DNA of 64,000 bases from Euglena gracilis. Taxonomy: Eukaryota > Euglenida > Euglenophyceae > Euglenales. The stretch is from assembly GCA_039621445.1 (NCBI GenBank), contig CP154956.1, forward strand, positions 89,162,482 through 89,226,481. Reading direction: 5' to 3'. The notes beneath the pieces were generated by a model. The model ran no database searches, was not told where the DNA came from, and saw nothing but the letters and a program-made list of their open reading frames with translations. Positions 59,158-64,000 of this stretch are shown piece after piece (position 1 is the stretch's first letter; each line of letters starts with the position of its first letter). A program made the position numbers and the translations under genes.

Positions 59158-59320
59158 CTAGATTTCCATGGAGCCCTGCTCCTGGGCTGGGGCGGACTTG
59201 AGGAAGGCAGCCTGTCCGGAACAATCCAGGGACTTCAAAGGCGGGGGCGGGGCCTCTGATTGGGCAGTGGACGACTGTTTCTTGGGTGGAGCAGCCGGGT
59301 CCACTATCACACCTGTCCGA
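59158..59320 (-). CDS. possible host terminal exon
   Basis: The minus frame reads GVIVDPAAPPKKQSSTAQSE and ends QEQGSMEI and a stop. A GACAG acceptor-like site precedes it. Pro/Gln/Ser-rich; function unknown. Confidence 0.25.
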
Positions 59321-59829
59321 CTGTCTGTCCGATTGAGGAAAGAAACATGAAAAAAATTATATACAGAGATAGATAATACATAGATAGAGATGTACAAGAT
59401 AGAGATAGAGAATACAAAAAGTAACAGAGAAACATGTGAACTAAAAACTGACATTAAATGAAGACGGAAATGAAAATCATGAATCTCTGGAAAATTATGT
59501 CAATGGACAGAGAAATGTGACAGGCACCTTTGGAGGCATTTTCGGACGGCACGCACGACTCTCTTGCAGGCATAATTTCTTGGTCTTAAATGGGAACTGA
59601 GAGGTCCACGGTCAAGGGACAAAACTGCTGGGTGATCACTGGCAGACACCTCTTCTCAAATGTGAGAATCCCCAAAATCACCCCAAAATAACTTCGCGCC
59701 CCGCCGCCATCCAAACTGTTTTTGCCTGCCTCGGGGGTAAATATTTTCTTTAAAAAAAAAGCGCTGTAGAGAAACTGTAGCCCTCGTGGCCAAAGCAGGA
59801 CTTTAATCCATTTGCCACCGAGCCACCCA

Positions 59830-59950
59830 AGGTGTCTGGTGGCGAGCGAGCGGCGGCACGGGCGGAACCGGCGACGGTTTGTCCAGGGCGTGCACCTCGA
59901 TGCCGACGAACTCCAGCGGCCGGGGGTTGCTGGGGGCGTACGTCACGCGG
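59830..59950 (-). CDS. possible host exon
   Basis: A minus frame gives NPRPLEFVGIEVHALDKP after a CGCCCCCAG acceptor-like site. It looks like folded-protein sequence. No family assigned, and the phase with neighbours is not clear. Confidence 0.3.
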
Positions 59951-59999
59951 TGGATATAATTGCCGTGGTGGGCGGTGGTGTGGCAGCAGTGGGTTTTTT

Positions 60000-60120
60000 T
60001 TTAATAATTTAATAATTTCATAATAATTTTATAATTTAATAAACATAAATAATTTATAATATAACTGTAATTTATAATAACATAAACATTTATAATTTAC
60101 ATTTTTAAGGTGCTTTAAAA
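60000..60120. repeat. AT-rich TAATTTATAA low-complexity stretch
   Basis: Nearly pure A/T with repeated ATAATTTA units, consistent with intron or intergenic DNA. Confidence 0.7.
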
Positions 60121-60622
60121 ACGAAAAATTACGCCTTGAAAATACCCCTGTGTGGCAGTTGCAGAACAGCAAGCCAGTGGAGTGGTACACGGCGGGGAGG
60201 AGTGCGGGCGGCTGTAAGCATTGGGAAAGGGGTTGCACACCTCGACGCTAAACCTTCCCGACTCCAAACCCTGGGGTTGCCCTGAGCAGATGTCTTTTGG
60301 AGGTCAGATGTGTGTGAACCCCAGTCCAGACAGAAAACCTGAAACTGCACTCCCCCCCGTCAGACCCGCTTGGGGGACAGCAGCACATATTTTGGCTCTG
60401 AGACATGTCTCTCTGCATGGTGCATGGTGTTCATACGCTCCATGCCACACACTTGGCAACACAGCAACGCCCACCCACCTGTCTCCCCCATGCAGGCTTC
60501 TGAACTTTGTTACCAACAATGCCTTGTTTAACAAAACTTCTGTTTCATTTGGGGATTCAAAATATGGTTTGCATCGTTTGCCCTTTTAGAAGCCATACGC
60601 TGCAGAGAACCATGTTTCGAAC

Positions 60623-60751
60623 CCTCGCTGAGCACTTCCTGCAGCTCCTCGTTCCACACCTCGGCGTCCGCCTCGTCGTCAGCTGCCGCCGAAAGGCAGA
60701 CGTAGGCCGTGTCATGTGCGTGGCGGTGGAAGAGGGTTGCCACCGGGCTTG
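60623..60751 (-). CDS. possible host exon
   Basis: The minus frame reads SPVATLFHRHAHDTAYVCLS, then an acidic AADDEADAEVWNEELQEVL block. With an acceptor GAAG|CA and donor GAGG|GTTCG its phase agrees with the exon at 61203-61320. The product is unknown; the acidic/helical end and hydrophobic core look like a real protein. Confidence 0.4.
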
Positions 60752-61202
60752 CTTCGCACCACCCAGACCTTGAAATACCAGACGACTGAACCTTACAATC
60801 GGATTTTTGTCCGATTTAGGCACCGCCCTGCAAGGGGGGGGGGCTGATATTTTTGTGGGGAAATTCGAGTGGGGGCTTATTTGGTGTGGCTGTTATTTGG
60901 GGGGCTTTTAATTTGGGGGGGGGGGGAGCCTGAATCCTTACCCCCAACCTCAACAGTAAAATCAAAATCTGGTTGAAAACGGGTGCACTTCAAGCAGTCA
61001 TAAATTTACGTTGTTTGCAAAAAAAGCTGGAATAACATGATACCATTTGTAGTCAATGCACAACACGGCGTGCATGACGCTATAAGCAACACGAGTGCCC
61101 CTTGGGAGAAATGTTTCGTCAAAAATTGAATCCTTGACAAACTCGCGAGCTGCATGCACCAGACTCGTTGAAAGCAGCGGAAGCAACCCCACATCTGGTG
61201 AC

Positions 61203-61320
61203 CGTTGGCAGCCCCGGGGTCGTACCGCGCCGCATACACACGGGCTGCCAGCCGCAGCCCGTCGTGGACCTCGAACAGCGTCTCGTGGTACGGCTCGTCC
61301 CGCCCAGGGGTTTTTAAAGA
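61203..61320 (-). CDS. possible host exon
   Basis: The minus strand has CCCCCCAG|TCTTTAAA as acceptor and CCAACG|GTCACC as donor. The frame reads DEPYHETLFEVHDGLRLAAR and VYAARYDPGAAN, a typical globular segment. Its start phase matches the end of the exon at 61561-61653. No family assigned. Confidence 0.45.
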
Positions 61321-61560
61321 CTGGGGGGAGGGGGTCCCCCCACCCACCCCCCCTGGGGGGGGCGGGGGTCCCGGGGGACACTCATTTTCCCTGAAAATGC
61401 CAAAAATCGCGAAAAATGCTAAAAATAGCACCCCTTTCAAAAAAAAATTGACACCGAAAGGTATATTTCCCCCTGGGGGGATCCCCCCGGGGGGGGGGGG
61501 GCTTGGCGGGACCCACCCACCCTACCCCCCCCCTCTGGGGGTCCAAGACTAAAAAAAAAC

Positions 61561-61653
61561 CCCCTGGTCCCGCCACTCCACCCACTCCACCGGCACGTCG
61601 GACCCGTCAGGCGCCGCAGCGCACACTGACGGCATGGGTGCAGTGGGGCCTCC
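61561..61653 (-). CDS. possible host exon
   Basis: Acceptor CTCCTTGCAG and donor CAGGGG|GTTTTT bound exactly 31 codons reading GGPTAPMPSVCAAAPDGSD and VPVEWVEWRDQG. It ends in phase 0, so it would join SLKTPGRDEP of the next exon. This is the best-bounded of the exon candidates. Confidence 0.45.
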
Positions 61654-62269
61654 CTGCAAGGAGCAAGGCAAGGCGTTTGAAGGCCACTGTGTGGTGGAGA
61701 TCCCCCAGTTGGGTTGGAAAATGGGGATGGGACAAGGTTGGGACGGGACCCAAACCAGACACGTTCCCCATCAAATTTGTATTTTATTATCCCGTGACCC
61801 CTCCACAAAGACACACATGCCCAGTCCCCAACAACCAGACAACCGCATTGCAGGCTTTCCCTCTGGCAAAAGAAAGGCACGACAAGAGCCAGACGGCACG
61901 CGTGGCATCCCATGCCATCAGTTTCCAAACGTTTCTTTCCTCATGTTAATTGTTCTTATCCTTATGTATTCTTTTATTGAGGCGGGGATTTTAACGAGGT
62001 TTTTTTTTAGACTCAAAAACACTCCAGAAATGCGCATTTTTACGTAATTTCTGAACTGTTTTGAACACATTTTGGGGGCATTTTACTCAACATTTGGCCA
62101 GCACGTCGCCGGCCGCCAAGCACTGACCAGGGCATAATCGCTAAGCGGGGCTGTGGGAAAAAGGGCCCTCAGGCCTGGTTGATGGGGGAGAGAAGGGGCC
62201 GGAGTCCACTTGCCACACAAGCAAATTGGCCGCGAGGGGCACGCCTCCGAACAGCGACGCCGGCCCTGG

Positions 62270-62440
62270 CACTGGCCGGACGCTGGCTGCCCCGCAGTCA
62301 TGGGGTCCACAGCGGGGCTGAATGGAAATCTCGCCGAGACTTTCGAGTCACAGAGTGGCTGTCCACTTCCATTCAGCCCTGTCAACACCAGCTCCATAAA
62401 TTCGCAGTCCAAGGCAGACGTTGGGCCATAGGTTTGGGGC
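62270..62440 (-). CDS. possible host exon
   Basis: The minus frame reads APQTYGPTSALDCEFMELVL and DSKVSARFPFSPAVDPMTAG, open and protein-like. No clear acceptor; it might contain a start (Met before APQTYG). Unknown. Confidence 0.3.
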
Positions 62441-63243
62441 GCCATCAAATAAACAAATGATTGCAAAAAAAATCCTTTATTTTACTTTACTCTTATTTAA
62501 CTGTATTAACTTTATTATTTATTCTAATTTTGACATATTGCACTGCATAATTACCTACTCCCTCCAGGAAACTGGGTCCAGGACGAGTACAGAGGCAGGA
62601 GACAGGTCCCTCTAAGGAGAGGTCCGTCTCTGAGGACAGTGAGAATGGGGGCAGGAGAGAAAAGACAAGGAGACGACCCCCGGCGGACACAAGAATCCAA
62701 AAAAATAGGTTTTATAGTTTTGTGGTCAGAAGTCTGAAAACAACGTCTGCAAATTTTTCAACCTGGAAATGTGCGTTTAAAAGAAAAAAACGAGAAGCTC
62801 GAAAAAAATCGCTAAGGGACAGGGTGGTGGGGATTAGGGTGGGGAAAACACCTGCCTATGAGGACAGGGTGTGTGTAAAAGGGAGGATAATTTTCTGGGA
62901 AAGACACTTTACCCTTGGTATTGGGGGGCTTGGTATATACTCATATTACTATAATAATTACTAATATTAATACACATCACACAAATACATACATATCTAC
63001 ATATTATTGTATCATATGTTGTTACATTATGTTTATATTTTTATGCAATGATTGCATTACTAGTTGCATTCCTAAAAGGGGGGGCACCCAAGGATTGGAT
63101 AGGGCCAGAGGTGACAATCAAGCACCTCCACACACTTGGCATTTTTTTTGTGGTGTCGTCAGGATTTGTCGGGATTTTGCAGTGTTTTTGGGATTCGTGG
63201 GGCTTTGTCGGAACCCACATTTGCAGAGGGCCAAAAAAGTGTT

Positions 63244-63270
63244 CATCATCGTCATCGTCATCGTCGTCAT

Positions 63271-63302
<32 letters not shown>

Positions 63303-63311
63303 GCAACAGCA
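63244..63311. repeat. (ATC/GTC)n and (CAG)n microsatellite
   Basis: About twelve ATC/GTC units followed by about ten CAG units. Confidence 0.9.
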
Positions 63312-63347
63312 GTATCAACAACATCATCAAGCACACACCACACAGAC

Positions 63348-63504
63348 CATTGGAAACGAACAAATATCAGTCCGGGTTCGGCCCAGGCCTGACCATCCCC
63401 GAACACCGCCTTCGTCTCCGGCCCAACCACCACATCCGCCACCTCCTGAAAGCCCATCCGTCGCCAAAACGCGTCGGCCCCGTTCACTGCCACCAGCTGG
63501 AGGC
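63348..63504 (-). CDS. possible GNAT acetyltransferase exon
   Basis: The minus strand after CAACAG reads GLQLVAVNGADAFWRRMGFQ, which fits the last conserved part of GNAT acetyltransferases (N-x-A-x-x-F-W-x-x-x-G-F, near the acetyl-CoA site). LIFVRFQW follows, as in a closing strand. The donor-like site CAATG|GTCTGT lies at 63347. The catalytic/CoA-binding loop would be in an upstream exon, which I do not find within the window end. If no splicing occurs, the frame runs into poly-Ala and poly-Asp coded by the microsatellite at 63244-63311. Confidence 0.4.
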
Positions 63505-63559
63505 CTGTTGAAGCGAGGCAGCTCCCCGTACAGGAGGCTTTTGAAAGGCCTAGCAAAAT

Positions 63560-64000
63560 TTCTTGGAATTGGAAAATAAACAAAAAATAAATGTGGACAA
63601 AAAGATAGACGAAGCAGCGCAAAAGGAGTGTTATGACTGGTTGTTAATGACTTTCCTGCTGTCTTTGTTTTCATCTTTTTTTGTCTCCAGAGGTTGTTTT
63701 GAACATGACAGCTCCCTGAGCACCTTTCTTTGTTGTTGTTGGGTTTAACAAAGCTTGTTGTCGGTGACTGCACACGGGAAAAAACAATGTTCCTCGCTGC
63801 AATTGCGCAAAGGAACACTTGTGCAATTGCGAAAGTGGCCCATTCAGATGGTGGATTTGCTGCAATAATGCATATACGTCAACAAATTAAATTATTGAAA
63901 ATCCAATATGGCAAAAAAAAACCCACCTTCTGGGACCAAACATTGGCTTCAGCATTTGAGAGTGCGAAACCCCATTTTACTCCCTGAAACATCAAAATGA
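63560..64000. other. no supported gene at the window end
   Basis: Short open frames on both strands without domains. Confidence 0.35.

Noticed and set aside
59770-59830. tRNA-like stretch
   Set aside because: I could not form an acceptor stem, anticodon arm and T arm together.

Overview
This is eukaryotic nuclear DNA dominated by retroelements. The organism is probably a protist or alga with a large, repeat-rich genome. The grounds are DIRS-type and chromodomain-bearing Ty3/gypsy-type retrotransposons, a hAT-like DNA transposon, microsatellites, long C/G homopolymers, and small GC-rich islands that look like exons set in AT- and repeat-rich sequence. A dinoflagellate or another alga would fit the retrotransposon-borne cytosine methyltransferase, but nothing here fixes the species. 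No rRNA, tRNA or CRISPR array was recognised. Layout: 1-3.4 kb is non-coding. 3.4-35.7 kb is a nest of at least six retroelements. A reverse-orientation DIRS remnant (E0, 3.8-4.6 kb) lies against a forward DIRS element (E1). E1 is split by two LTR elements: LTR-A (5924-12644, 4-bp target duplication GAAG) and LTR-B (14254-28012, 5-bp target duplication TGCTG). A second DIRS element (E2, about 28.8-35.3 kb) follows and is itself split by a short reverse-orientation LTR element, TRIM-C (31736-33612, 4-bp duplication TCAC). 35.7-64 kb is mostly non-coding, with microsatellites, G/C-run hairpins, two further DNA transposon-like elements (44559-49455 and 50406-52053) and a series of possible minus-strand host exons at 58.5-63.5 kb. 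The most notable element is LTR-B, 13.76 kb long with a tRNA-iMet-type primer site. It encodes a coiled-coil Gag region, capsid-like and basic nucleocapsid-like segments, a C5 cytosine DNA methyltransferase domain, a retropepsin, reverse transcriptase, RNase H, integrase and a chromodomain. It thus carries both a possible writer of DNA methylation and a possible chromatin reader. LTR-A has good LTRs, a tRNA-Gln-like primer site and a polypurine tract, but its roughly 5-kb coding stretch shows no polymerase; the only recognisable motif is a zinc-knuckle-like CCNC. The hAT-like element at 50.4-52.05 kb has an 8-bp duplication and a degraded gene that appears to join a TTF/hAT-type zinc finger to a SAM-like domain, with no transposase core. 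Many reading frames break at homopolymer runs, so either the copies are decayed or the assembly has homopolymer errors; I cannot tell which.
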